Shown one piece after another: positions 17,853-26,213 of a stretch of DNA of 64,000 bases. The position numbers and the translations under genes are program-made. The stretch's first letter is position 1, and every line of letters begins with the position of its first letter. The stretch is from positions 487,539-551,538 of the forward strand of contig LM994634.1 of assembly GCA_000752995.2 (NCBI GenBank), written 5' to 3'. Source of the DNA: Haemophilus massiliensis. Lineage in GTDB: Bacteria > Pseudomonadota > Gammaproteobacteria > Enterobacterales > Pasteurellaceae. The notes under the pieces were generated by a model that worked only from the letters and a program-made list of their open reading frames with translations, was not told the DNA's origin and made no database searches.

Positions 17853-18812
17853 TTACATAAATTGCAACAATGCATCAACAATCGGTACTACAATCATAAA
17901 TAAAATAGTGCTAGTGGTAACCACATTGGTGGCAAACTGCACATCACCTTTTGCTTCGTTGGCAAGAATTGGTAAGACTGCCAGCGTAGAGACGGATGAC
18001 TGTAGGATAAGGGTTTTAGCTTCTATCGGCGGCAATGGTAGCCAATGCTGGCCAAACACGATTAATACAAACATGATTAGCGGTGCGAGAATAAATTTAC
18101 CCAGTAGTGCGGCGACGGTGTCTTTGTCAAAACGGATGCTTTTCAGACCGGCATCGCATAGAGTAATCCCGATATAAATTAGCGATAATGGCGTGACCGT
18201 TGCACCGATATATTGCAGTGAGGAATGGATAAACGCCGGAACTGGAATATTACTTAGCAGAAATAGCAGAGAAATAAGAAAACCGATTAGTGGCGCTGGA
18301 AATAATTTTTTCCAGTTAAATGCCTGCGTCTGACTTGCTAGTTGTGTTTCGCTGCTGTCGTGTGCGATCAACAATGCTCCAAATGCCCAGGTAGAAACCG
18401 TATTGAGTACATAATACACGAGAAAATACGGCATACTGATATCTCCGAACAGCGCTATATTCAACGGTAAACCGATAAAAATTGTATTGGCATTTACAAT
18501 GGTATTGATAAAAATTCCGCGGCGACCGGGACGGATACGGAGAATTTTTACCATTAGCCACGAAATCAAATACCCGATCACAACAGAAATAATGCCGTAA
18601 AATAGACCGTCCGATAAGGCCAATAATTTATCGCGGTTCAGATATGTTAATACCGAGATGAAAATTGATGCCGGCATTGCGATATTCATAATTAGTCGGG
18701 AAAGATTGGCAGCAAAGGTATTTGCGAACCAACCTTGTTGTCGCAGATAAAAACCCAGAGCGATAATGAGAATAATAGAAAGTACACTTTCTAATGCGGT
18801 TAAGAATGCCAT
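17853..18812 (-). CDS. AEC (auxin efflux carrier) family transporter, candidate malate permease
   Basis: Inner-membrane carrier of 319 residues with about ten hydrophobic helices. The N-terminal helix with LRQQGWF, then LSRLIMNIAMPASIF, and NANTIFIGLPLNIALFG in the middle are AEC hallmarks. The family includes MleP, the malate permease of lactic-acid bacteria, and related carriers of dicarboxylates. Ribosome site AGAGG lies seven bases before ATG 18812. It is last of a leftward gene row: malic/malolactic enzyme, HdeD-like protein, FUSC protein, this carrier. The row makes L-malate uptake (possibly exchange for lactate) the likeliest job. That is inference; AEC members also carry other substrates. 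Confidence 0.8.
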   Translation of the reverse strand: MAFLTALESVLSIILIIALGFYLRQQGWFANTFAANLSRLIMNIAMPASIFISVLTYLNRDKLLALSDGLFYGIISVVIGYLISWLMVKILRIRPGRRGIFINTIVNANTIFIGLPLNIALFGDISMPYFLVYYVLNTVSTWAFGALLIAHDSSETQLASQTQAFNWKKLFPAPLIGFLISLLFLLSNIPVPAFIHSSLQYIGATVTPLSLIYIGITLCDAGLKSIRFDKDTVAALLGKFILAPLIMFVLIVFGQHWLPLPPIEAKTLILQSSVSTLAVLPILANEAKGDVQFATNVVTTSTILFMIVVPIVDALLQFM

Positions 18813-18852
18813 AAGTTAGCCTCTTTAGTAATATGATGGTTTAACTCGGTTT

Positions 18853-18875
18853 GGCGGATTTGCTCGCTGTCCGCC
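18853..18875 (-). other. Intercistronic hairpin between the FUSC gene and the AEC gene
   Basis: Perfect six-base repeat GGCGGA / TCCGCC with an 11-base loop just after the FUSC stop, without a T run. It may be a processing or stabilising hairpin. Confidence 0.5.
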
Positions 18876-18882
18876 TATTTCG

Positions 18883-19863
18883 TCATAAACGGAAAATTCG
18901 TCCCATTACAAGGGCAGTTGCACCACCGAGCAAGGTGGCGATCAAACGATGTTCGGTGGTTTGAATCGGATCACCGAAACCGAGTGCGATAAGAAAGACA
19001 ATCGTTGCGGAAATCATACTGCTTAATAAGGCGTAATGCGCTTTTTGCATAGAAAAGGCGGCTGCAGCCGTTAAGGTCAAGCAGATTAACAGTATAAATA
19101 GCGCATCATGAAACAGATAGATAATCACTGTAGCCAGCCCACAGCCGAATAACGTGCCGACCAAACGGTTAATGGCTCGATTCAGAGTAACGTTCCCTGC
19201 AGGACGTAAAATTAGCAAGGCAGTCATTGGTGCCCAATAATCGTTTGCAATTCCCGCTGCTTTGGCCATTAACAACGCACTGATTACTGCAATCACAACG
19301 CAAAACACAAAACGGAACAGTAAACCGTTTGATAGCGATGTCGCAGCAGCAACCGGTAAAGGTTGCGCACTTTTCGGTATTAAGGCCGACAGTAGCATCA
19401 TACCGATTAACTGTATTCCACCACCCAGTAGAACCAGCTCGGCGCGTAATAATGCCGGATCTAATGATTGCGGATAATAGCTGGCAACCAAAAAAGCGAC
19501 GACGATCTGTAAACTGATCCACCATAGATTATTGTCGTAACCCGTGAGAAATGCGCAAACTGCAGTTAACAGGGCAGTTATAGGCAGAAGCCAGATTGAG
19601 TGTTCACTTGCCAGTGAACCGGCAAAGGCTGCCAATGCCATGCCCAGTGTAGCGGCAATAACGGCTCCCCAACGATAGCCAGCAAATGTTCTGGAGGCGC
19701 CGAATCCGACGGAAAACGCGGCGCCGACAACCACCACTGCAGAAGTAGGATCCAAATCCAGGCTAAACGCCAGTACAATAATGATTGCCGGTGCACACAG
19801 CACCGTTTCGCGCCAGTAAATTTCACCACAGAAATTTTTTAATTTATTTGCATACGCACTCAA
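18883..19863 (-). CDS. FUSC-family inner-membrane protein, putative exporter
   Basis: A 326-residue membrane protein of two similar halves, each a cluster of five or so hydrophobic helices with a basic loop. The second half has LNRAINRLVGTLFGCGLA, the R-x6-GT-x2-G pattern of FUSC (fusaric acid resistance / aromatic acid exporter) proteins; the first half has GYRWGAVIAATLGMAL in the matching place. It lacks the long soluble domain of AaeB or YccS. The start is TTG 19861-19863 with AGGAG ten bases upstream; no in-frame ATG is near. A TATAAT on the minus strand (19937-19942) could give it its own promoter. Its substrate is unknown. Position in the malate row suggests export of an organic acid, which is a guess. 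Confidence 0.7.
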   Translation of the reverse strand: MSAYANKLKNFCGEIYWRETVLCAPAIIIVLAFSLDLDPTSAVVVVGAAFSVGFGASRTFAGYRWGAVIAATLGMALAAFAGSLASEHSIWLLPITALLTAVCAFLTGYDNNLWWISLQIVVAFLVASYYPQSLDPALLRAELVLLGGGIQLIGMMLLSALIPKSAQPLPVAAATSLSNGLLFRFVFCVVIAVISALLMAKAAGIANDYWAPMTALLILRPAGNVTLNRAINRLVGTLFGCGLATVIIYLFHDALFILLICLTLTAAAAFSMQKAHYALLSSMISATIVFLIALGFGDPIQTTEHRLIATLLGGATALVMGRIFRL

Positions 19864-19988
19864 TCTGGTTTTACTCCTGTACTTATTGGGATTACGCGTT
19901 TGGTACGTATTCCCAGGTAATAAAAATAGTGCGCGGATTATAGCGATTATTGCGTAAAAATTCCTTAAAAAACGACCGCACTTTTTTC

Positions 19989-20495
19989 TTAGATTTTATG
20001 AGAAGATGACCAACACAACAGCGAAATTCCGTTGGAAAACAACTCAATTGCAAACAACAATCCCAGCGTGACAGCCGCTGATTCCGGAAAGTTGGCAAAA
20101 ATAATGCAGGCCAACAGTAGCGATAGTGCACCGGAGGTGATCATTATCCACCGAACTATACCGCTTAGCCGTCGAAGCGCTATGATAAGACGAAAAAAGC
20201 CGGTCAGCAGCAGGAGTATAGCGAATAATAGAGTGAGTGACGTAATGCCCTGTAGCGGGTGGGCAACCAGAAAGTATCCCAACAGCAAATAAGCCACACC
20301 AATAAAAATTTCACTCCACTTTGCTTGTCCACTGAGAGTGGAGAAAGCGAAATAAAGCAGAATGATGCCTGAAATAATAAAAAACCAGCCTGCCAACAGA
20401 TCAACCGTTAAGCTGGCGGCGAAAGGATTGAACCAGGCAAATAGACCGCCGATCAGAGACAGCAACCCCGCGATAAATAAACTAGAGTTTTTCAT
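19989..20495 (-). CDS. HdeD-like (DUF308) membrane protein
   Basis: A 168-residue protein made almost wholly of six hydrophobic helices with short loops. It opens SSLFIAGLLSLIGGLFAWFNP and carries LLAGWFFIISGIILL, the repeat pattern of the HdeD/DUF308 family. E. coli HdeD is linked to acid resistance at high cell density; its molecular activity is not known. Ribosome site AGGAG lies seven bases before ATG 20495. It is downstream of the malic/malolactic enzyme, separated from it by a hairpin terminator. The acid link fits a proton-consuming malate decarboxylation system, but this is inference from neighbours and family. Confidence 0.75.
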   Translation of the reverse strand: MKNSSLFIAGLLSLIGGLFAWFNPFAASLTVDLLAGWFFIISGIILLYFAFSTLSGQAKWSEIFIGVAYLLLGYFLVAHPLQGITSLTLLFAILLLLTGFFRLIIALRRLSGIVRWIMITSGALSLLLACIIFANFPESAAVTLGLLFAIELFSNGISLLCWSSSHKI

Positions 20496-20522
20496 TTTAT
20501 ATCTCCTATTACATTTGAGCGT

Positions 20523-20556
20523 AAAAATTAACCGTCCGCGAATATTACGGACGGTT
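20523..20556 (-). terminator. Terminator after the malic/malolactic enzyme gene
   Basis: Perfect nine-base repeat AACCGTCCG / CGGACGGTT with a nine-base loop; on the minus strand it is followed by AATTTTT. It lies within the gene row, so it probably lowers, rather than stops, expression of the three genes beyond. Confidence 0.7.
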
Positions 20557-20564
20557 CGGATTTA

Positions 20565-22202
20565 TCAGCGGTACAGTGGTTGCCACATAGCATCCTGTAC
20601 GGTTTGTACCCAGTTTGCTGACTGTCTAGTTGCCACACCGTCGGCAGTTGCCTGTTTGGCTACCGCAACGGCAACCGTAGCGGAAGATGCTCGCAAATTA
20701 TCTACCGGCGGCAGCAATGAGGCACCTAAATCCTGTGGGTTCACTTGACTTGCTACCGCTTCGGCTGCTGCCAGTAGCATGGCATCGGTGACTTGTCTGG
20801 CACCGGATACGATCACGCCTAATCCCAATCCCGGATAAAGCAAGGCATTATTGCCTTGTCCGATATGAAATTGCGTGCCCTGATAATTTACCGGTGCAAC
20901 TGGAATACCGGTGGCAATCAGCGCGTTGCCGTTTGACCATGGTATAGCATCTTCCGGCATCACTTCGATCTTTTCGGTCGGATTAGACAGCGGTAACAAA
21001 ATCGGACGTGCTACACCGGCACATAGAGCTTTGATGACTTGCTCATTAAAGGCGCCATGATCGGTGGAGGTTCCAATCAGAATAGTCGGTTTTACTTGTT
21101 TAACAACTTCCAGCAGACGAATTTTACCGTCTTCTTTTTGCCAAGCGGCGACCTCGGCAGCCGGACGAGCATATTCTTGCTGATAGTCAGGCAGATGCGG
21201 CATATCATCGGTGATCAGACCATTGATATCAATTAACCAGACACGTTTTTTGGCTTCTTCACGCGACAATCCGTTGCGTTCCATTGCTGCGCTGATTTGA
21301 TCTGCCATTCCTGTTCCCGCCGTGCCTGCGCCATATACCACTAAACGCTGATCGGCAAAAGTCTGTTTTGTCACTTTCAGACCAGAAATTACCGCAGCCA
21401 TGACGATTGCTCCCGTACCTTGCATATCATCGTTAAAAATACGGTATTTGTCGCGGTTTTGCTGTAGGATACGGCGTGCGTTAGACGGACCGAAATCTTC
21501 AAAATGCAACAATGCATTCGGGAACATAGCGGAAGCGACTTTAAGATATTCATTAATCAAATGATCGTAGCGTTCACCACGAATACGAGCGTGTCGGTTG
21601 CCAAGATAGGCGGGATCATTTAATAAGGCCTCGTTATCGGTGCCTACATCCAGGTTGACGGCGATGACGCGTGAAGGATCAATTCCCGCCGCTGCGGTAT
21701 AAACCGCCAGTTTACCGACAGAAATATCCGTACCGTTAACTCCCCAATCGCCAATACCGAGAATTTCTTCCGCATCGGATACAACGATTAAATCCACATC
21801 GTCTGGGCCAAGACCTAATGTTTCAAAGGATGCTTTGATATCTTCAGGACGATTTATGTTCAAATACACCGCCCGCGAACGGCGATAATCGCGGCTCCAT
21901 TTTTTGATTGCTTCTCCGACGGTTGGATCATAGACAATAGGCAACATTTCCGCCAGATGATCAGTAATCAAACGATAATACAGTACTTCATTACGGTTAT
22001 GCAGCTGATCTAAAAAGATATATTTTTCAATATCTTTTTCATAGCTTGATAGTTGTTTGTAAGCTCTGGTCACTTGCTGGTCAAGCGTTTCCACTGCTGC
22101 CGGAAGGCGCCCGGTCAAACCTAATTGGGCGCGTTCTTCCAGCGTAAAGGCCGTACCTTTGTTGGTCAGCGGGTTGTTGATGATATCAAGAGTTTTTGCC
22201 AT
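20565..22202 (-). CDS. Malic enzyme / malolactic enzyme (single-domain MaeA/MleS type)
   Basis: Acts on L-malate with NAD, either oxidatively (to pyruvate, CO2 and NADH) or as a malolactic enzyme (to lactate and CO2). It has 545 residues from ATG 22202, with AAGGAG six bases upstream. NKGTAFTLEERAQLGLTG opens the malic N-domain, FEDFGPSNARRIL and FNDDMQGTGAIV hold the metal site, and VVYGAGTAGTGMA is the NAD loop. Several segments, such as GIGDWGVNGTDISVGKL and YTAAAGIDP, read like lactic-acid-bacterial malolactic enzymes, and the length is nearer theirs (about 540) than E. coli MaeA (565). Sequence reading cannot settle which reaction dominates. It is first of the leftward row and divergent from an HTH regulator. 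Confidence 0.88.
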   Translation of the reverse strand: MAKTLDIINNPLTNKGTAFTLEERAQLGLTGRLPAAVETLDQQVTRAYKQLSSYEKDIEKYIFLDQLHNRNEVLYYRLITDHLAEMLPIVYDPTVGEAIKKWSRDYRRSRAVYLNINRPEDIKASFETLGLGPDDVDLIVVSDAEEILGIGDWGVNGTDISVGKLAVYTAAAGIDPSRVIAVNLDVGTDNEALLNDPAYLGNRHARIRGERYDHLINEYLKVASAMFPNALLHFEDFGPSNARRILQQNRDKYRIFNDDMQGTGAIVMAAVISGLKVTKQTFADQRLVVYGAGTAGTGMADQISAAMERNGLSREEAKKRVWLIDINGLITDDMPHLPDYQQEYARPAAEVAAWQKEDGKIRLLEVVKQVKPTILIGTSTDHGAFNEQVIKALCAGVARPILLPLSNPTEKIEVMPEDAIPWSNGNALIATGIPVAPVNYQGTQFHIGQGNNALLYPGLGLGVIVSGARQVTDAMLLAAAEAVASQVNPQDLGASLLPPVDNLRASSATVAVAVAKQATADGVATRQSANWVQTVQDAMWQPLYR

Positions 22203-22271
22203 GATGAGCTCCTTGGGGTTGTGGTAAGATAAATACGAAACTATCTCAATCATACAATTTTTGCAATGATT

Positions 22272-22298
22272 TATACTGAATCGTTACAGGTCAGTATA
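22272..22298. promoter_or_regulatory. Operator-like palindrome over the -10 of the malic/malolactic enzyme promoter
   Basis: Perfect eight-base inverted repeat TATACTGA / TCAGTATA separated by 11 bases. Read leftward, its arm supplies a -10 TATACT (22293-22298), 16 bases from a -35 TTGTTT (22315-22320). A bound regulator would block this promoter. Confidence 0.6.
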
Positions 22299-22314
22299 TA
22301 GCATATTGCATTAA

Positions 22315-22335
22315 AAACAACCTAAAAGGTTGTTT
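22315..22335. promoter_or_regulatory. Operator-like palindrome supplying -35 boxes in both directions
   Basis: Perfect nine-base arms AAACAACCT and AGGTTGTTT around three A. Each arm reads outward as TTGTTT, a usable -35 for the leftward enzyme gene (-10 at 22293-22298) and, less well, for the rightward regulator (TTAATA at 22354-22359, 18-base spacer). Small HTH repressors of the kind encoded next door typically bind such palindromes. Confidence 0.6.
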
Positions 22336-22403
22336 GATAGTATTTAAAAGCCCTTAATAAAATAAGTTGATTGCTCCACTATTAACGTTGAATGGAGGAC
22401 TGT

Positions 22404-22754
22404 ATGAAACTTAATTTTAATCATAATGAAGTCAATAAACGCATCGGAAAAACTATTGCAAAATACCGTCAGCAAAGTGGATTTACCCAGGAACAAGTGG
22501 CAGAAATACTGGAGATTGGCAATGAAGCTGTGTCACGCATGGAACGCGGAATTATTATTCCCAATGCTGTCAGGTTGATTGAACTAGCGGAAATTTTTAA
22601 CTGTACTGTTGCCGATCTGATTGGAGAAAGCAGCCCTCGCTTGTCCGACCAGACACATCATATTCACCGCCTGATAACGGATCTGGCCGAGTCGGATCGG
22701 CATTTGATGCTACATTTCGTGCAAAGTTTTGCCGGTCGCTTAAAACAGGCATGA
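22404..22754 (+). CDS. XRE-family HTH transcriptional regulator
   Basis: A 116-residue DNA-binding protein. The helix-turn-helix lies at about residues 10-65: IGKTIAKYRQQSGFTQEQVAEIL, then IGNEAVSRMERGIIIPNAVRLIELAEIF, the classic Cro/C1 pattern. The C-terminal 45 residues are helical without a recognised ligand domain. The start was set at ATG 22404, with GGAGG five bases upstream; an ATG four codons earlier overlaps this site. It is divergent from the malic/malolactic enzyme across 200 bases holding two palindromes, so it probably controls that row and itself. Neither the ligand nor the sign of control can be read from the sequence. Confidence 0.85.
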   Translation: MKLNFNHNEVNKRIGKTIAKYRQQSGFTQEQVAEILEIGNEAVSRMERGIIIPNAVRLIELAEIFNCTVADLIGESSPRLSDQTHHIHRLITDLAESDRHLMLHFVQSFAGRLKQA

Positions 22755-22771
22755 GTCAGTCGATATTGGAG

Positions 22772-22828
22772 AAGTGCGGTGAATTTTTTTCGAGTTTAAA
22801 ACAGTAGCAAATTGCACCGCACTTTTTT
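22772..22828 (+). terminator. Inverted uptake-signal pair acting as terminator of the XRE regulator
   Basis: AAGTGCGGTG (22772-22781) pairs with CACCGCACTT (22815-22824), followed by a T run; the loop is about 33 bases. Inverted USS pairs near gene ends are known in Haemophilus to serve as terminators. Confidence 0.6.
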
Positions 22829-22888
22829 ACAATAAGAACGGTGAAACGCCGCCGGTCAGGCGTTGGAAATGAAGAAAGGAATAACGAT

Positions 22889-23953
22889 TTGACACAAACA
22901 GAAAGTCAGGAATTTACCCTAGAGCCGCAGGATAATCTGCGTTTGCAAGCACTTTGCGGTGCGTTCGATGAAAATATCCAATTGATTGAGAAAGCGTTTA
23001 ATCTGACTATTTCCCGTCGTAATTTTACTTTTACCGTACAATCGCAGGACAATGAGGAGAAACTGCATCATGCCGAGATAATTGCTGGTGCGGCGAAATT
23101 AATTCAGCGTCTATATTTGGAAACTGCGCCGATCCGCGGCAAAGTGAAAGAAATTGATTTGTCCGATGTGCATATAGCGATTCAGGAAAGCCGCATGCTG
23201 TTGCAAGCGGTACACGATGAGAGTCGGGTATACGGCACAACGATCAAAACCAAACGCGGCGTTATTAAACCGCGTGGGCCGAATCAGATTCGGTATCTGC
23301 ATAATATTCTGCGGTATGACATCAGCTTCGGCATCGGTCCGGCCGGCACCGGAAAAACCTTTTTAGCCGTTGCCGCCGCAGTGGAGGCGCTGGAACGGCA
23401 GGAAATCCGCCGTATATTGCTCACCCGCCCGGCGGTGGAAGCGGGGGAAAAGCTAGGCTTTTTGCCCGGTGATCTGGGACAAAAAATTGAACCCTATCTG
23501 CGTCCGTTATATGATGCGCTGTTTGAAATGCTCGGTTTTGAAAAAGTGCAGAAATTGATGGAGCGCAATGTGATTGAAATCGCGCCGTTGGCTTATATGC
23601 GCGGGCGCACACTGAACGATAGCTTTATTATTCTGGACGAAAGCCAGAATACTACGGTAGAACAGATGAAAATGTTTCTGACCCGTATCGGTTTTAATTC
23701 TAAAGCGGTGATCACCGGTGATATTACGCAAATTGATTTGCCGCGCAGTCAGAGATCCGGTTTGCGTCATGCCATTGACGTGCTGGAAAACGTGTCGGAA
23801 CTCAGTTTTAATTATTTCGATAGTCAAGATATTGTGCGTCATCCGGTGGTTGCCAAAGTGGTACAAGCTTATGATGCTTGGGAGGCGCAGGAAGAAGTCC
23901 GCCGTCAGGCACTGGCGCAGCAGCGACGGACGCAATCGGCGGAGACGGAATAA
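22889..23953 (+). CDS. ybeZ: PhoH-family ATPase YbeZ
   Basis: Cytoplasmic P-loop ATPase, partner of the rRNA-maturation nuclease YbeY in many bacteria and suggested to be an RNA helicase-like factor. It has 354 residues. The ATPase domain starts near residue 135, with GPAGTGKTFLAVAAAVEAL (Walker A) and IILDESQNTT (Walker B), then LTRIGFNSKAVITGDITQIDL. The start is taken as TTG 22889, because AAAGGA lies eight bases upstream and it yields TQTESQEFTLEPQD, which aligns with the E. coli N-terminus; an upstream GTG at 22841 has no ribosome site. In E. coli ybeZ adjoins ybeY; here a PTS gene lies between. Confidence 0.9.
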   Translation: MTQTESQEFTLEPQDNLRLQALCGAFDENIQLIEKAFNLTISRRNFTFTVQSQDNEEKLHHAEIIAGAAKLIQRLYLETAPIRGKVKEIDLSDVHIAIQESRMLLQAVHDESRVYGTTIKTKRGVIKPRGPNQIRYLHNILRYDISFGIGPAGTGKTFLAVAAAVEALERQEIRRILLTRPAVEAGEKLGFLPGDLGQKIEPYLRPLYDALFEMLGFEKVQKLMERNVIEIAPLAYMRGRTLNDSFIILDESQNTTVEQMKMFLTRIGFNSKAVITGDITQIDLPRSQRSGLRHAIDVLENVSELSFNYFDSQDIVRHPVVAKVVQAYDAWEAQEEVRRQALAQQRRTQSAETE

Positions 23954-23955
23954 TA

Positions 23956-23986
23956 CAAAAAAGACAAGGGAAGCGCGGGCTTCCCT
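23956..23986 (-). terminator. Terminator of the PTS gene
   Basis: AGGGAAG / CTTCCCT stem (23967-23986) with a six-base loop. Read leftward it is followed by TTGTCTTTTTT. It could also slow convergent transcription from ybeZ. Confidence 0.65.
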
Positions 23987-23998
23987 CGGTTTATCATA

Positions 23999-25498
23999 TC
24001 AATCCTCGTTGCCCAATATCTGATTGATTTCGCTTTTATATAGCACCGCTTTAGCACCGAACACCGCTTGTACGCCGCCGCCCACGTCAAGCACATCAAT
24101 CGCCCCCAGCGCTTTTAAACGGGCTTTGTCCACTGCTTTAATATCTTTCACCGCAACCCGTAAGCGGGTAATACAGGCATCGACTTGTTCGATATTGCTT
24201 GCCGAACCTAATGCCGCAATGATTTTATGCGCGTTTTCAGTCAGCGAGGTGGTCTGTTGTGGTGTGCGTTCTTGTTTTTCCTGCGCATCGTCACGGCCTG
24301 GCGTCATTACGTTGCATGTTTTGATTAAAAACAAGAACGAAAAATAATACAGCAATGCCCAAGGAATACCGACCAGAATAACCCGAATCCAGTGTGTGTT
24401 TTCATTGCCCTGTAGAATGCCGAACAATAGAAAATCAATAAAGCCGCCGGAGAACGTATTGCCGATGGCGATATTCAGAAAATCGGCAATATAGAAAGAC
24501 AGTCCGTCCAAAAAGGCGTGGAACACATAAAGCCAAGGCGCGACAAATAAAAACATGAATTCGATAGGCTCGGTAATGCCGGTGATAAAAGAGGTCAGCG
24601 CGGCACCGAGAAATAGCCCGCCGATCTGGCTGCGACGCGGTTTCGGCACTGCATGATACATGGCAAGACAAGCGGCGGGTAAACCGAACATCATGGTATC
24701 GAAACGCCCGGCAAAGAAGCGAGTACCCTCGGTGAATAAGCCCTGATGTGTCGGATCCGCCAGTTGGGCGAAAAAGATTTTTTGTGCGCCGACAATGGTT
24801 TCACCGTTTACGATTTCAGTGCCGCCCAGTTCGGTGTACCAAAACAGCGGATAAATCATATGATGCAAGCCCACGGCACCGCTCAGCCGCATTAAAAAAC
24901 CGTAGAAAAAGGTACCGATTTCGCCCATGGCGGCAATGTGTTCACCGGCGGCAAGCAACCAGCCCTGAAATGTCGGCCAAATCAGGAAAAACAGCACACC
25001 GACGAAAATTGCACAGAATGCAGTGATAATCGGTACGAATCGCGAACCGCCAAAAAAGCCGAGCACTTGCGGCAATTGAATATTATGATATTGGTTGTGC
25101 AGCTTTACGGTGATTAATCCCATCACCAGCGCGCCGATAACACCGGTATCAATACCTTTGCTATCGGGCGCGAATAGCGGAATCAGCGCCGAAATAGTAC
25201 CGCTCATAATCAAATAACCGACCACTGCGGCAAGGGCGGCGACACCTTTATCCCGTTTCGCCAGCCCGATACCAAGCCCGATGCACAGCAGCAGGGCCAG
25301 ATTACCGAATACCACACTGCCGGCGGCGGACATTAACTGAAAAACGCTTTGCAGTATATTTTGATCCAATAGCGGATAAGCCTGAACGGTTGCCTGATTG
25401 GACAACGCTCCGCCGATCCCCAGCAATAACCCCGCAGCGGGCAGAATAGCGATAGGCAGCATAAAGGCTTTGCCTATTTGTTGTAATTGTTTAAACAT
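23999..25498 (-). CDS. PTS glucose-family permease, EIICB
   Basis: Sugar uptake with phosphorylation through the phosphoenolpyruvate phosphotransferase system. It is 499 residues long. The N-terminal EIIC domain (about 1-400) has some ten helices and the conserved MLPIAILPAAGLLLGIGG, GLHHMIYPLFWY and GITEPIEFMFLFVAP, whose ITEP glutamate region binds sugar. The C-terminal EIIB domain (about 415-499) holds the phosphorylated cysteine in VDACITRLRV. There is no EIIA domain, so it would use the cytoplasmic Crr protein. It belongs to the glucose/maltose/N-acetylglucosamine group; PtsG is likely but MalX-type specificity cannot be excluded. AGGAG precedes ATG 25498. It sits between ybeZ and ybeY in the opposite direction. 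A half CRP site (TGTGATCTA at 25613-25621) is upstream. Confidence 0.82.
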   Translation of the reverse strand: MFKQLQQIGKAFMLPIAILPAAGLLLGIGGALSNQATVQAYPLLDQNILQSVFQLMSAAGSVVFGNLALLLCIGLGIGLAKRDKGVAALAAVVGYLIMSGTISALIPLFAPDSKGIDTGVIGALVMGLITVKLHNQYHNIQLPQVLGFFGGSRFVPIITAFCAIFVGVLFFLIWPTFQGWLLAAGEHIAAMGEIGTFFYGFLMRLSGAVGLHHMIYPLFWYTELGGTEIVNGETIVGAQKIFFAQLADPTHQGLFTEGTRFFAGRFDTMMFGLPAACLAMYHAVPKPRRSQIGGLFLGAALTSFITGITEPIEFMFLFVAPWLYVFHAFLDGLSFYIADFLNIAIGNTFSGGFIDFLLFGILQGNENTHWIRVILVGIPWALLYYFSFLFLIKTCNVMTPGRDDAQEKQERTPQQTTSLTENAHKIIAALGSASNIEQVDACITRLRVAVKDIKAVDKARLKALGAIDVLDVGGGVQAVFGAKAVLYKSEINQILGNED

Positions 25499-25744
25499 TG
25501 AAATTGCTCCTGATTCTAATTCTGGTGTAAAAATCCATTTTCCTCAGAAAATCGAAAAAGTGCGGTAATAATAAATCTTTTTTTGCTGAAAAGCCTGCGT
25601 TTTTTCCTAAAATGTGATCTAATTTCCAGATTTATAAGGCATTATTTCTCATTCGGCGCGTTATATGAGGCAATGGAAAAATCAATATTCTTCATTGGAT
25701 TTGAATGGTATGCTAAGCCAATTTTGAGTAAGCAGAGAAATGCC

Positions 25745-26212
25745 ATGAAAAATGTGATGATTGATTTACAAATTGCCAGTGAAAATCCGCACGATTTGCC
25801 GAGCGCCGCTCAGATTCAACAATGGGCGAGTGCGGCGGTACGGGCAGAAAAAACGGAACCTGAAATCACTGTGCGGATTGTGGATGAGGCGGAAAGCCAC
25901 GAGTTGAATTTAACCTATCGCGGTAAAGATCGCCCCACCAATGTGTTGTCTTTTCCTTTCGAGTGTCCGCCGGAAGTGGCGTTGCCGTTGCTGGGCGATT
26001 TAGTGATTTGCCGTCAGGTGGTGGAGCGCGAGGCGCAAGAACAGGGCAAACCGTTAATCGCACACTGGGCGCATATGGTGGTGCACGGCAGTTTGCATTT
26101 GCTCGGTTATGATCATATTGATGACGCTGAAGCGGAAGAAATGGAAAGACTGGAAACGGAAATTATGCGCAGTCTGGGCTTTGCGGATCCTTATTTAGCG
26201 GAAAAAATTTAA
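25745..26212 (+). CDS. ybeY: Endoribonuclease / rRNA maturation factor YbeY
   Basis: Metal-dependent endoribonuclease for 16S rRNA 3' maturation and 70S quality control. It has 155 residues from ATG 25745, giving [12 protein letters not shown], which aligns with the E. coli start; upstream in-frame codons extend it but without family support. The zinc-binding H-x3-H-x5-H motif is visible in [13 protein letters not shown] near residue 115-125, and [19 protein letters not shown] is the family signature. The ribosome site is weak. tmcA starts two bases after its stop, suggesting translational coupling. Confidence 0.94.
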   Translation: MKNVMIDLQIASENPHDLPSAAQIQQWASAAVRAEKTEPEITVRIVDEAESHELNLTYRGKDRPTNVLSFPFECPPEVALPLLGDLVICRQVVEREAQEQGKPLIAHWAHMVVHGSLHLLGYDHIDDAEAEEMERLETEIMRSLGFADPYLAEKI

Positions 26213-26213
26213 C

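Noticed and set aside
22772..22824. USS repeats as a CRISPR array or mobile-element ends
   Set aside because: Copies are dispersed singly or as inverted pairs through the window with no regular spacers or transposase; they are DNA uptake signals.
25613..25628. CRP site between the PTS gene and ybeY
   Set aside because: Only the left half TGTGA matches; the right half does not, and it lies about 115 bases from the PTS start.
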